In this document: positions 18,043 through 25,735 of the stretch, piece after piece
How positions within the stretch are numbered: position 1 is the stretch's first letter
How the letters are laid out: each line of letters begins with the position of its first letter
Assembly (NCBI GenBank): GCA_002256995.1
Contig: NCGX01000029.1
Span: 1-42,654, forward strand
Length of the DNA stretch: 42,654 nt
Reading direction: 5' to 3'
DNA from: Hydrogenophilales bacterium 16-64-40
GTDB lineage: Bacteria; Pseudomonadota; Gammaproteobacteria; Burkholderiales; Thiobacillaceae
The notes under the pieces: model-generated
What the model was told of the DNA's origin: nothing
What the model saw: only the letters and a program-made list of their open reading frames with translations
Databases searched by the model: none
Translations under genes and position numbers: made by a program

Positions 18043-18975
18043 TCAGCGCGGTGGCGCGCCGACCTGCCCTGCTTCGGCGCTTGTGTCGTCAAGGTCGCTG
18101 GCGGTGTCGCCGGAGGCCTGCTTGGTGACGGCATCTTCGGTGCGCTTGTTCATCACGATGATGCTAATGCGGCGGTTGACCGGGTCGCTAGGTCCGGCAT
18201 CCTTGAACGGCACCGATGCGGCCAGTCCGACCACCCGCAGCATTTTCGCTTCGTCCATGCCGCCGACAATCAGTTCACGGCGCGACGCATTGGCGCGGTC
18301 GGCCGACAATTCCCAGTTGCTGTAGCCGCGCCCCGCATTGCCATACTGAACCGCGTCCGTATGGCCGGAGAGGCTGACGCGGTTCTGCACATCGTTCAGC
18401 ACCTTGCCGATCTCGCGCAGGATGATCTTGGTGTAGGGCTGCAGTTCGGCGCTGGCCAGATTGAACATGGGGCGGTTCTGCTCATCGACGATCTGGATGC
18501 GCAGGCCTTCATCGGTGATATCGATCAGCAACTGCCGCTTGAACTGCTTCAGGGTGGGGCTGGCCTCGATCGCCTGTTCCAGGCTTTTCTTCAGCTGCTT
18601 CAGCTTTTCCGCCTCACGACGTTCCAGTTCGGCCTGCGCCGCCTTCAGATTGTAGGATTTCTTCTTGGCCTCGGTCTCGCCTTTCTTGACCTGCCCGGCC
18701 TTGCGCGTGAGGTCTGCACCACCGCCCTTGATGACGCTGGCGCTGTCGCCGCTGCCGGCCCCCCCTTGCATGGCGACTTTGAGCGGCGTCTTGAAATACT
18801 CGGCGATGCCTTCCAGGTCGCCCTTGGCGGTCGAGCCCAGCAGCCACATCAGCAGGAAGAACGCCATCATCGCGGTGACGAAGTCGGCATAGGCGATTTT
18901 CCACGCGCCGCCGTGGTGACCGCCTCCCCCCTTCTTGATGCGCTTGACGATGATGGGCGCTTTTTGTTCGCTCAT
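18043..18975 (-). CDS. motB: flagellar stator protein MotB
   Basis: MotB anchors the MotA/MotB proton channel to the cell wall. The 310-residue protein has a basic N-terminus (KRIKKGGGGHHGGAWK), one membrane helix with the ion-carrying aspartate (YADFVTAMMAFFLLMWLLG), a plug/linker region, a charged coiled stretch (about 100-145) and an OmpA-like peptidoglycan domain with SLSGHTDAVQYGN, GYSNWELSADRANASRRELI and NRRISIIVMNKR. The C-terminal tail is disordered and acidic. It follows motA after 32 bases and probably shares its transcript. The 138 bases after its stop separate it from flhB and contain only a weak inverted repeat. Confidence 0.95.
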   Translation of the reverse strand: MSEQKAPIIVKRIKKGGGGHHGGAWKIAYADFVTAMMAFFLLMWLLGSTAKGDLEGIAEYFKTPLKVAMQGGAGSGDSASVIKGGGADLTRKAGQVKKGETEAKKKSYNLKAAQAELERREAEKLKQLKKSLEQAIEASPTLKQFKRQLLIDITDEGLRIQIVDEQNRPMFNLASAELQPYTKIILREIGKVLNDVQNRVSLSGHTDAVQYGNAGRGYSNWELSADRANASRRELIVGGMDEAKMLRVVGLAASVPFKDAGPSDPVNRRISIIVMNKRTEDAVTKQASGDTASDLDDTSAEAGQVGAPPR

Positions 18976-19007
18976 GAGGTGGCTTTATGCAGACGGGCGA
19001 CGCGGAA

Positions 19008-19868
19008 TCAGCGCGATTTCGCGCCCTTGACGTGCTCTTCCAGCTCGCTGAAGGAAGGCCGCTCGGTCGAGAACAGCACCTTGCGCCCGAACTCGACCGC
19101 AATCGCCGGCGCATAGCCGTTGATGCTGGCCAGCAGGGTCACTTTGACGCACTGGTACATCTTGGTCGATTCGTGAAGCTTTTGTTCAAGCAGCGTGGCC
19201 AGTGGGCTGACAAAGCCGTAGGCCAGCAAAATGCCAATGAAGGTGCCGGTCAACGCCGCCCCGATCAAAATACCCAGTTCCGCGGGCGGCAGGTGGACCG
19301 ACCCCATGGTTTTCACCACGCCCATCACTGCCGCGACAATGCCGAAGGCAGGCAGACCATCGCCAAGCTTGCTGACGGCGTGCACCGGCACTTCGCCTTC
19401 GTGGTGATGGGTTTCGATTTCATTGTCCATCAGGTTTTCGATTTCGAAGGCATTCATGCTGCCGCTGACCATCAAGCGCAGATAGTCGGTGAGGAATTCG
19501 ACGATGTGGTGATCGGCCATGATCGATGGGTATTTTGCGAACAGCGGGCTGTTCTCGGGTGAATCGACGTCGGCTTCCACCGACATCAGCCCTTCCTTGC
19601 GGATCTTGGTGAGCAGTTCGTACAGCAGTGCCATCATGTCCAGGTAAAGCGCCCGCGTGTACTTCGAGCCTTTGAACAAGGTGGGCAGTGCCTTGAGTGT
19701 CGCCTTGATGGCCTTGCTGTTGTTGCCGACCAGGAATGCACCCAGTGCCCCACCCCCGATGATGATAAGTTCAATCGGGTGCCACAGCGCGGCCAGATAG
19801 CCACCAGCCAGCGCATAACCGCCGAAAACACACAGCAACACGACAATATAACCACCGATGACTAGCAC
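19008..19868 (-). CDS. motA: flagellar stator protein MotA
   Basis: MotA is the four-helix channel subunit of the proton-driven stator. The 286-residue protein fits the enterobacterial-type MotA length. Helices are seen at about 1-21 (VIGGYIVVLLCVFGGYALAG), 33-50 (IELIIIGGGALGAFLVG), 170-190 (PAFGIVAAVMGVVKTMGSV) and 200-222 (ILIGAALTGTFIGILLAYGF). Conserved cytoplasmic patches include the Arg-bearing DYLRLMVSGSMNAFEIENLM and the Glu region before helix 3. The start is a GTG at 19868 with AAGGAA upstream. A sigma-28-like promoter lies about 95 bases upstream (19964-19990), as expected for a class III gene. Two stator sets in one window suggest stator exchange or division of labour between motility modes. 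Confidence 0.95.
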   Translation of the reverse strand: MLVIGGYIVVLLCVFGGYALAGGYLAALWHPIELIIIGGGALGAFLVGNNSKAIKATLKALPTLFKGSKYTRALYLDMMALLYELLTKIRKEGLMSVEADVDSPENSPLFAKYPSIMADHHIVEFLTDYLRLMVSGSMNAFEIENLMDNEIETHHHEGEVPVHAVSKLGDGLPAFGIVAAVMGVVKTMGSVHLPPAELGILIGAALTGTFIGILLAYGFVSPLATLLEQKLHESTKMYQCVKVTLLASINGYAPAIAVEFGRKVLFSTERPSFSELEEHVKGAKSR

Positions 19869-19963
19869 GCCGTTCGATTCCTTTTGGTTGGTCCAAGCAC
19901 GGTTTGGTCACCGCCGATCTTTCACGAATTCATTGCCCAAAAATCCTTGGCACTCAGGATAAG

Positions 19964-19990
19964 GATTCGACAAAACCGGACGAAACTTAA
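19964..19990 (-). promoter_or_regulatory. sigma-28 (FliA) type promoter of motA-motB
   Basis: Read on the minus strand, TTAAGTTT (19983-19990), an 11-base spacer and GTCGAATC (19964-19971) match the FliA consensus TAAAGTTT-N11-GCCGATAA. The -35 fits 7 of 8 bases and the spacer is exact, but the -10 fits only 4 of 8. The location, 96 bases before the motA GTG, and the class III nature of motAB support it. Confidence 0.5.
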
Positions 19991-20024
19991 TGGCGCAGCG
20001 TGAGTATTTCCACGTGACGCCCCC

Positions 20025-20783
20025 TTACATCCGCCACGCATACAAGGTGTGGCGGGCACCTTCGGCCAGCGTCAGCACGTGATCCGGCTGCCGGGTGTCG
20101 ACCGCAAACGACAGGCTGATGAACAGGCTGCCGCTGCGCATCTGGGCTTGCGCCTGCTGCCACAGGTCGGGCATGGCCGCGGGCGAGAGAAAGGCAAACA
20201 CCACATCGAAATCGGCCAGATCGAGGGTCGCGTAATCGCGCCGCATGAATTGCACCCGGCTGCGCTTGAAGCCTGCGCGCAGCCGGCTGATGAACCAGGG
20301 GGCCGGGGCCGTTTCAGTGCCGCAAAAGCGGCCCTGCGAAAAACGCGGCGCCAGATACAAGGGCACGCCGCCCAGCCCGCTGCCGAGGTCGATGAAGCGG
20401 AATGCCTCTGTCTCGGGCAACAAGGAGGCCACGGCCTGCCAGGCTTTGCGGTCAGACAGGTACAAGGGCACCCGGGTGCGGAAGCTGCTCCAGTAAAACA
20501 ACACCAGCAGCAGGAAGGCGGCCAGATAGATCCAGGCGGGCACACTTGCCTGCAGCGCCAGCAGGATGGCCGGCAAGAAGGCGACATGCAGGGGCGGCCA
20601 CCAGGCAGGCTGCCGCCAGAGAAAACTCAGCCCGGCGGAAATCGCCCCCTGGACAAGGGCGAGTTGCCACAGGGCGGGTTGATACGAAAAGGCGATTTTC
20701 AGCAGAAGGTGCAGCAATGCGGCCAGCAACAGGGCCATGCACTGGATGACGAGCGACTGGAGGCTGACCGGCAGGCGCGTCAT
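20025..20783 (-). CDS. membrane-anchored class I SAM-dependent methyltransferase
   Basis: The 252-residue protein has about four hydrophobic segments in its first 100 residues (for example QCMALLLAALLHLLLKIAF, VAFLPAILLALQAS, WIYLAAFLLLVLFYW). A soluble methyltransferase domain follows. SAM-binding motif I is clear: FRFIDLGSGLGGVPLYLA. Motif II-like GRFCGTETAP and an acidic strand LADFDVVFAFLS follow. The substrate is unknown. It begins 22 bases after flhC in the same direction, so it is probably transcribed with flhDC, and it precedes motA. That position hints at modification of a motility-related or envelope molecule, but no specific role can be read. I do not recognise a named family. Confidence 0.8.
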   Translation of the reverse strand: MTRLPVSLQSLVIQCMALLLAALLHLLLKIAFSYQPALWQLALVQGAISAGLSFLWRQPAWWPPLHVAFLPAILLALQASVPAWIYLAAFLLLVLFYWSSFRTRVPLYLSDRKAWQAVASLLPETEAFRFIDLGSGLGGVPLYLAPRFSQGRFCGTETAPAPWFISRLRAGFKRSRVQFMRRDYATLDLADFDVVFAFLSPAAMPDLWQQAQAQMRSGSLFISLSFAVDTRQPDHVLTLAEGARHTLYAWRM

Positions 20784-20805
20784 GACCGGACGACCGCGGG
20801 AAAGC

Positions 20806-21357
20806 TCAGGCGGCGGTCAGTTCGAGCTGGGCTGCGGCCTTGGCCTTGCGGGTTTTGCCGGCGCGCGCAGGCACGTTGCACAGGCCGCATACATACTGGC
20901 CATGCAGGTCGTCCGGATGCACCACGAAGTGGCCACCGCAGCCGCTGCAGACGGCGGTTTCGAGCATGCGGCTTTCGAAGAAGCGGTTCAGGGTCCAGGC
21001 GCGGGTAAAGCTCAGCACGCCTTCGATCTGGTTGGTGTAGAGGTATTCCTGATACAAGCGGTAGCTTTTGAGAACCGCTTCGATGCCGCTGCAATCGCTG
21101 TTCTTGGTGAGGTAGCGATGGATGTTGATGAACAGCGAGGAATGGACGTTGGGCAGCCAGGTCAGGAACCAGTCGGTCGAAAACGGCAGCATGCCCTTGG
21201 GTGGCGACACGCCTTTGACTTCCTTGTACAGCTTGAGCAAGCGTTCGCGCGAGAGCGTGGTTTCGGATTCCAGCACCTGCGGGCGGGCACCGAGTTCGAT
21301 CAGTTCGATCGCCAGCTGGGTGTCGCGCATTTCAGTCAACAGACTTTTCTTGCTCAT
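20806..21357 (-). CDS. flhC: flagellar master regulator subunit FlhC
   Basis: FlhC, with FlhD, forms the FlhD4C2 activator of class II flagellar genes. The 183-residue length is normal. Conserved stretches are TQLAIELIELGARPQVLESE, LPFSTDWFLTWLPNVHSSLF and SYRLYQEYLYTNQIEGVLSF, then LNRFFESRMLE. The zinc site is intact, with a Cys-x-x-Cys in AVCSGCGGHFVVH and a second pair in QYVCGLCNVPAR. The C-terminus is basic and Ala-rich. It follows flhD after 31 bases with AGAGGG upstream. The presence of flhDC rather than FleQ/FlrA places the flagellar hierarchy in the enterobacterial/betaproteobacterial style. Confidence 0.96.
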   Translation of the reverse strand: MSKKSLLTEMRDTQLAIELIELGARPQVLESETTLSRERLLKLYKEVKGVSPPKGMLPFSTDWFLTWLPNVHSSLFINIHRYLTKNSDCSGIEAVLKSYRLYQEYLYTNQIEGVLSFTRAWTLNRFFESRMLETAVCSGCGGHFVVHPDDLHGQYVCGLCNVPARAGKTRKAKAAAQLELTAA

Positions 21358-21388
21358 TGGGACACGCCCTCTTTATGGTGCGACGGGA

Positions 21389-21706
21389 TCAGGCAAAGGC
21401 TGCCACAGCCTGGCCCGCCATCAGGATGGCGGCATGGGACTGCGCCATGGTGCGATCCTTGGTGTAGTTGGTCAGCATGTTGAGCACCATACCGTCGTCG
21501 AAGCGGAAGCGCGAAACCATCATGCCGGATGCGGCAAGCTTGAGAATCTGTGCCGGGGTCAGCGCCTCGATCAGCTCGGCGACGTCCTGGCTGATGCCCA
21601 GACGAAAGACGGCGGTCGCCTTGTCGTGCTGGATCATGCTCTGCGCCAACATCAGGTAGTTGAGATTGACATCGCGCATTTCGTCCAGCATCTCGTCGAT
21701 TTTCAT
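21389..21706 (-). CDS. flhD: flagellar master regulator subunit FlhD
   Basis: The 105-residue FlhD partner of FlhC. Recognised by DVNLNYLMLAQSMIQHDKAT, AVFRLGISQDVAELIEALTP and QILKLAASGMMVSRFRFDD. FlhD does not bind DNA strongly alone but gives FlhC specificity. The ATG at 21706 follows GAAGAAGG. The upstream region 21707-21975 is comparatively AT-rich, with a run of eight T on the plus strand at 21730-21737, and contains a sigma-28-like promoter at 21771-21797 described separately. Regulation by further factors is likely but no specific operator could be assigned. Confidence 0.96.
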   Translation of the reverse strand: MKIDEMLDEMRDVNLNYLMLAQSMIQHDKATAVFRLGISQDVAELIEALTPAQILKLAASGMMVSRFRFDDGMVLNMLTNYTKDRTMAQSHAAILMAGQAVAAFA

Positions 21707-21770
21707 TTGCGTGCCCTTCTTCGTTGAACTTTTTTTTCGATTTCACACTTAAGTCAGCGTGGTGAATTCG

Positions 21771-21797
21771 TTATCGGATGACACCCGACAAAGTTAA
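21771..21797 (-). promoter_or_regulatory. sigma-28-like promoter upstream of flhDC
   Basis: On the minus strand TTAACTTT (21790-21797), an 11-base spacer and TCCGATAA (21771-21778) match TAAAGTTT-N11-GCCGATAA with 6 of 8 and 7 of 8 bases and exact spacing. It ends 64 bases before the flhD ATG, within normal promoter distance. Its -10 is closer to consensus than that of the motA promoter. A FliA promoter on the class I operon would make a positive feedback loop. Confidence 0.5.
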
Positions 21798-21942
21798 CGT
21801 GGACGAGCGCTGTATTCGCGGACGGAAACCGCAGACTTCGCGTGTAGGTGTTCGTCTTACACAACAACCCGTGCGTTGAAGCCTATGCCGCCGCGGCCTG
21901 CCGGACGCCCGCGGCCAGACTAATTAAAAATAAGCAATAACA

Positions 21943-21975
21943 GGCGCTTGTGAAAAGTCAGACAGAAAAAGCGCC
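21943..21975 (-). terminator. inverted repeat directly after manC, possible terminator
   Basis: Arms GGCGCTT (21943-21949) and AAGCGCC (21969-21975) pair over 7 bp around a 19-base loop, directly next to the manC stop. On the minus strand the distal arm is followed by a T-rich stretch about 10 bases on rather than an immediate T-run. A terminator separating manC from flhD control is plausible but the large loop weakens it. Confidence 0.35.
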
Positions 21976-23397
21976 TCAATTACGCCGGTAAACATCCTCG
22001 AAGCGAACGATGTCGTCCTCGCCCAGATAAGTGCCCGACTGCACCTCGATCATATGCAGGTCGATTTTGCCGGGGTTTTCCAGCCGGTGCGTGGTGCCCA
22101 GCGGAATGTAAGTCGACTGGTTTTCGGTCAGCAGCATGATCTCTTCGCCGCAGGTGACGCTGGCGGTGCCCGACACCACGATCCAGTGCTCGGCGCGGTG
22201 GTGGTGCATCTGCAGGCTGAGCTTCTCGCCCGGCTTGACCATGATGCGCTTGACCTGGAAGCGCTCGCCCTCGTCGATGCCTTCGTACCAGCCCCACGGG
22301 CGATAGACCTGCTTGTGGACCAGGTGCTCGCAGCGCTTTTCGGTCTTGAGCCGATCGACCAGTTTCTTCACATCCTGCACCTGGTCCTTGTGCGCGACCA
22401 GCACCACGTCGGCGGTTTCCACCACCACCAGGTCGGACACGCCGAGCATCGCCACCATGCGGGTTTCGGCCCGGACGAAGTTGTTCTGGGCATTTTCCAG
22501 CATGACGTCGCCGCGCGTGGCATTGCCCTGCCCGTCCTTCACCGCCACGTCCCACAAGGCGGTCCAGGCACCGATGTCGTTCCAGGCGATGTCGGCCGGC
22601 ACCACCGCGGCGCGGCGGGTGTGCTCCATCACCGCATAGTCGACCGACTCGGACGGGCAGGCCTCGAATGCCGCCGGGTCCAGCCGCACGAAATCGAGAT
22701 CGGGTTTGGCCGCATCGAGCGCGGCGCGGCTGGCATCCAGAATGTCCGGGCGCAGCGCTTGTAGCTCGTCGAGAAAGTCCGCTGCGCGGAACAGGAACAT
22801 GCCGCTATTCCAGAAATAGTCGCCGGCGTCGACATACTGCTGCGCGGTGGCCAGATCAGGCTTCTCGACGAAGGCTGCCACCTGGTGCACGCCGGCGGTA
22901 TCCGCCAGCGGCGCGCCCCGGCGGATGTAGCCGTAGCCGGTTTCAGGGGTGGCGGCAACGATGCCGAAGGTGGCGAGGTGGCCGTTCTGCGCTGCCTGCG
23001 CCGCCGTGAGGATGGCCGCATGAAACGCCGCCACATCGCCGATCAGGTGGTCGGCGGGCAACACCAGCATCAGCGCGTCGGGTTCGTCGCGCGACAGCAT
23101 CAGCGCGGCCACGGCAATCGCCGGCGCGGTATTGCGGCCCTCCGGTTCCAGCACGATCGCGCGCGGCTGGATGTCGATCTGGCGCATCTGCTCGGCAATC
23201 ATGAAACGGTGCTCGACGTTGCACACCATCAGCGGCGCGGCCATTTCCGGCATCCCTGACAAGCGGCTGACGGTGTCCTGCAGCAGGCTGTGGTCGCTGG
23301 CAAGCGGCAACAGCTGCTTGGGCAGCGCCGCGCGCGACAAGGGCCACAGGCGGGTGCCCGAGCCACCGGAAAGAATGACGGGGTGAATGATGGTCAT
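21976..23397 (-). CDS. manC: mannose-1-phosphate guanylyltransferase / mannose-6-phosphate isomerase
   Basis: A 473-residue bifunctional type II enzyme making GDP-mannose, and interconverting fructose-6-P and mannose-6-P, for surface polysaccharide. The nucleotidyltransferase domain starts ILSGGSGTRLWPLSRAALPK, with the later FVEKPDLATAQQYVDAGDYF and WNSGMFLFRA. The C-terminal cupin (about 350-470) carries the isomerase motifs RPWGWYEGIDEGERFQVKRI, GEKLSLQMHHHRAEHWIVVS and YIPLGTTHRLENPGKIDLHM. It is the last gene of the leftward rfb run, 22 bases after rfbD. Names algA, xanB and cpsB are used for the same family; manC is used for O-antigen or EPS contexts like this. Confidence 0.94.
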   Translation of the reverse strand: MTIIHPVILSGGSGTRLWPLSRAALPKQLLPLASDHSLLQDTVSRLSGMPEMAAPLMVCNVEHRFMIAEQMRQIDIQPRAIVLEPEGRNTAPAIAVAALMLSRDEPDALMLVLPADHLIGDVAAFHAAILTAAQAAQNGHLATFGIVAATPETGYGYIRRGAPLADTAGVHQVAAFVEKPDLATAQQYVDAGDYFWNSGMFLFRAADFLDELQALRPDILDASRAALDAAKPDLDFVRLDPAAFEACPSESVDYAVMEHTRRAAVVPADIAWNDIGAWTALWDVAVKDGQGNATRGDVMLENAQNNFVRAETRMVAMLGVSDLVVVETADVVLVAHKDQVQDVKKLVDRLKTEKRCEHLVHKQVYRPWGWYEGIDEGERFQVKRIMVKPGEKLSLQMHHHRAEHWIVVSGTASVTCGEEIMLLTENQSTYIPLGTTHRLENPGKIDLHMIEVQSGTYLGEDDIVRFEDVYRRN

Positions 23398-23419
23398 ATC
23401 GTGCGTCCTCTTAACAACT

Positions 23420-24310
23420 TCATTGGGTTGATTGCTGAAAATCCTGGTTCAGACACAGGGCCAGTGCGGTTTCCCAGTCGGGCAGGCGCACGCCGAACGT
23501 TTCCGCCAGCTTGTCGCAGTCCAGCTGCGAGTTGGCCGGACGCGCCGCCGGCGTGGGATAACCACTGGTCGGGATCGCGGTCAGGCGGGCCAGTTCCGCG
23601 TCCGTGTCGGCCAGCTGCGCCCGAATTGCCGCGGTGAAGCCGTGCCAGCTGGTGCGTCCGCCGCAGCTCAGGTGATAGATCCCGGACGTTGCCGTTGGCT
23701 CCAGCCGCTCCAGCCAGCGCGCAACCACCAGCGCCGTCGCCTCGGCGATCAGGCGCGACCAGGTCGGCGCGCCGAACTGGTCGTCAACCACGGCGAGCGT
23801 TTCGCGCTCGCGCAGCAGCCGCTGCATGGTGAGCAGGAAATTGCGCCCGCGCAGGCTGTATACCCAGCTGGCGCGCAGGATCAGGTGCGGCGCGCCGGCG
23901 CGCGCAACCGCCCGCTCCCCTGCCAGCTTGGTCGCGCCGTACACGCCGAGCGGATTCGGCGCGTCCGCTTCCGTATAGGCAACGGACTGCTTGCCGTCGA
24001 ACACGTAGTCGGTGGAAAAGTGTACCAGCGGAATGCCGCGCGCCGCCGCAGCCAGCGCCAATTCGCCCGGCGCGGCCGCGTTGATGGCGTGCGCCAGGTC
24101 GGGCTCGGTCTCGGCCTTGTCGACCGCGGTGTAGGCGGCCGGATTGACGATCAGGTCCGGCGCGATCGCATCCACCGCGCGACGGATGCCTGCGGTGTCG
24201 GCCAGATCGAGGCGGCTGCGGTCGGCCGCAATCACCTCGCCCAGCGGCGCCAGCGTGCGCTGCAGCTCCCAACCCACCTGGCCGTTGACGCCGGTCAGCA
24301 GAATCCTCAC
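23420..24310 (-). CDS. rfbD: dTDP-4-dehydrorhamnose reductase
   Basis: RfbD performs the last step to dTDP-L-rhamnose by NAD(P)H reduction. The protein is 296 residues from the GTG at 24310, beginning RILLTGVNGQVGWELQ (Rossmann motif). DLIVNPAAYTAVDKAETEP, LVHFSTDYVFDGKQSVAYTE and the active-site YGATKLAGE (Tyr-x3-Lys) follow. The frame is open another 71 codons upstream, but that part overlaps rfbC and is unlike the family. The GTG start overlaps the rfbC stop as GTGA, so translation is coupled. Confidence 0.95.
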   Translation of the reverse strand: MRILLTGVNGQVGWELQRTLAPLGEVIAADRSRLDLADTAGIRRAVDAIAPDLIVNPAAYTAVDKAETEPDLAHAINAAAPGELALAAAARGIPLVHFSTDYVFDGKQSVAYTEADAPNPLGVYGATKLAGERAVARAGAPHLILRASWVYSLRGRNFLLTMQRLLRERETLAVVDDQFGAPTWSRLIAEATALVVARWLERLEPTATSGIYHLSCGGRTSWHGFTAAIRAQLADTDAELARLTAIPTSGYPTPAARPANSQLDCDKLAETFGVRLPDWETALALCLNQDFQQSTQ

Positions 24311-24849
24311 GCGAACACCTCGCACTCGGCGAGCGGCAGGCCGGCCTGGTCCTTGGCGGACAGCAGCGGCGCGCCGTCCAGCGGCCAGTCGATGGCCAGC
24401 GCCGGGTCGTTCCACCGCAGGCAGCGCTCGAATTCGGGCGCGTAGTAGTCGGTGGTCTTGTAGAGAAACTCGGCGTGTTCCGACAGCACCTGAAAGCCGT
24501 GGGCAAACCCCGGCGGAATCCATGCCATGTCGTGCGATTCCGCCGACAGGCGAAAAGAGGCGACGCGGCCGAAATGCGGCGAGCTGCGGCGCAGGTCCAC
24601 CGCCACGTCGAACACCTCGCCTGCCGTCACGCGCACCAGCTTGCCCTGCGGCTGGCTGATCTGATAATGCAGGCCGCGCAGCACGCCCTTTGCGGAACGC
24701 GAATGGTTGTCCTGCACGAACTCGGCGGTAATGCCGATCCGGGCAAAGGCCTCCCGGTTGTAGCTCTCGAAAAAAAAGCCGCGCGCATCGCCGAACACCT
24801 TGGGACGCAGCAGCAGCACCTCGGGGTGCTGGGTATTGATCACCTGCAT
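24307..24849 (-). CDS. rfbC: dTDP-4-dehydrorhamnose 3,5-epimerase
   Basis: RfbC epimerises dTDP-4-keto-6-deoxyglucose at C3 and C5. The 180-residue cupin has the family blocks VLLLRPKVFGDARGFFFESY, FVQDNHSRSAKGVLRGLHYQ (with the catalytic His of LRGLHYQ), GEVFDVAVDLRRSSPHFGR and MAWIPPGFAHGFQVLSEHAE, plus the active Tyr region KTTDYYAPEFER. The ATG overlaps the rfbA stop by one base (TGATG). Order rfbB-A-C-D differs from the enterobacterial B-D-A-C but all four enzymes are present. Confidence 0.96.
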   Translation of the reverse strand: MQVINTQHPEVLLLRPKVFGDARGFFFESYNREAFARIGITAEFVQDNHSRSAKGVLRGLHYQISQPQGKLVRVTAGEVFDVAVDLRRSSPHFGRVASFRLSAESHDMAWIPPGFAHGFQVLSEHAEFLYKTTDYYAPEFERCLRWNDPALAIDWPLDGAPLLSAKDQAGLPLAECEVFA

Positions 24850-25733
24850 CAGAACACCCGATCGTTCAAAACGTCCATCAGATAAAGCCCGTAGCCGTTT
24901 TTCATCAGCGGCTGCGCCAGCGCCTGCAGTTGCGCGGCGTCGATGAAGCCCTGGCGGTAGGCGATTTCTTCCGGACAGGCGATTTTCAGGCCCTGGCGTT
25001 TCTCGATGGTCTGGATGTAGAGCGCCGCCTCGATCAGCGAGTCGTGGGTGCCGGTGTCGAGCCAGGCCTGGCCGCGTCCCATCACCTGCACGTCGAGGTC
25101 GCCCCAGTCGAGGTACTGGCGGTTGACGTCGGTGATCTCCAGTTCGCCGCGCGGCGACGGTTGCAAGGCACGCGCGATGTCGACCACCCGGTTGTCGTAG
25201 AAATACAGACCGGTGACGGCGTAACGCGATTTCGGTTTGGCGGGTTTTTCCTCCAGGCTGACCGCGTGGCCGGCGGCGTCGAACTCGACCACGCCGTAAC
25301 GCTCGGGATCATGCACCGGGTAGGCAAACACGGTGGCGCCGTGTGTACGCTGCCCGGCCGCCCGCATGTCCTGCGCCAGTTCGTGGCCGTAGAAAATGTT
25401 GTCGCCCAGCACCAGCGCGCAGGGGTCGGTGCCGATGAAATCGCTGCCGATCAGGAAGGCCTGTGCCAGTCCCTCGGGCGCATCCTGCACCGCATACTGG
25501 ATGTTGAGTCCCCACTGCGCGCCGTCGCCCAGTAGCTGCTCGAAGCGCGGCGTGTCCTGCGGCGTTGAAATCAGCAGGATGTCGCGGATCCCCGCCAGCA
25601 TCAGCGTGGTCAGCGGGTAATACACCATGGGCTTGTCGTACACCGGCAGCAGTTGCTTGGAGACCACCTGGGTGATGGGATAGAGCCGGGTGCCGGAGCC
25701 GCCGGCGAGGATGATGCCCTTGCGTGTAGTCAT
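24849..25733 (-). CDS. rfbA: glucose-1-phosphate thymidylyltransferase
   Basis: RfbA joins dTTP and glucose-1-phosphate, the first step to dTDP-L-rhamnose and its control point. The 294-residue protein from the ATG at 25733 begins [20 protein letters not shown] and continues [19 protein letters not shown], with [40 protein letters not shown] and the [11 protein letters not shown] region. A longer frame to 25823 overlaps rfbB and is rejected. The start is 2 bases after the rfbB stop. All key sequence blocks of the short-type RmlA are present. Confidence 0.96.
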   Translation of the reverse strand: MTTRKGIILAGGSGTRLYPITQVVSKQLLPVYDKPMVYYPLTTLMLAGIRDILLISTPQDTPRFEQLLGDGAQWGLNIQYAVQDAPEGLAQAFLIGSDFIGTDPCALVLGDNIFYGHELAQDMRAAGQRTHGATVFAYPVHDPERYGVVEFDAAGHAVSLEEKPAKPKSRYAVTGLYFYDNRVVDIARALQPSPRGELEITDVNRQYLDWGDLDVQVMGRGQAWLDTGTHDSLIEAALYIQTIEKRQGLKIACPEEIAYRQGFIDAAQLQALAQPLMKNGYGLYLMDVLNDRVF

Positions 25734-25735
25734 GT

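Noticed and set aside
24311-24523. N-terminal extension of 71 residues on RfbD
   Set aside because: It overlaps rfbC out of frame and precedes a complete Rossmann start; the GTG at 24310 overlapping the rfbC stop is a standard arrangement.
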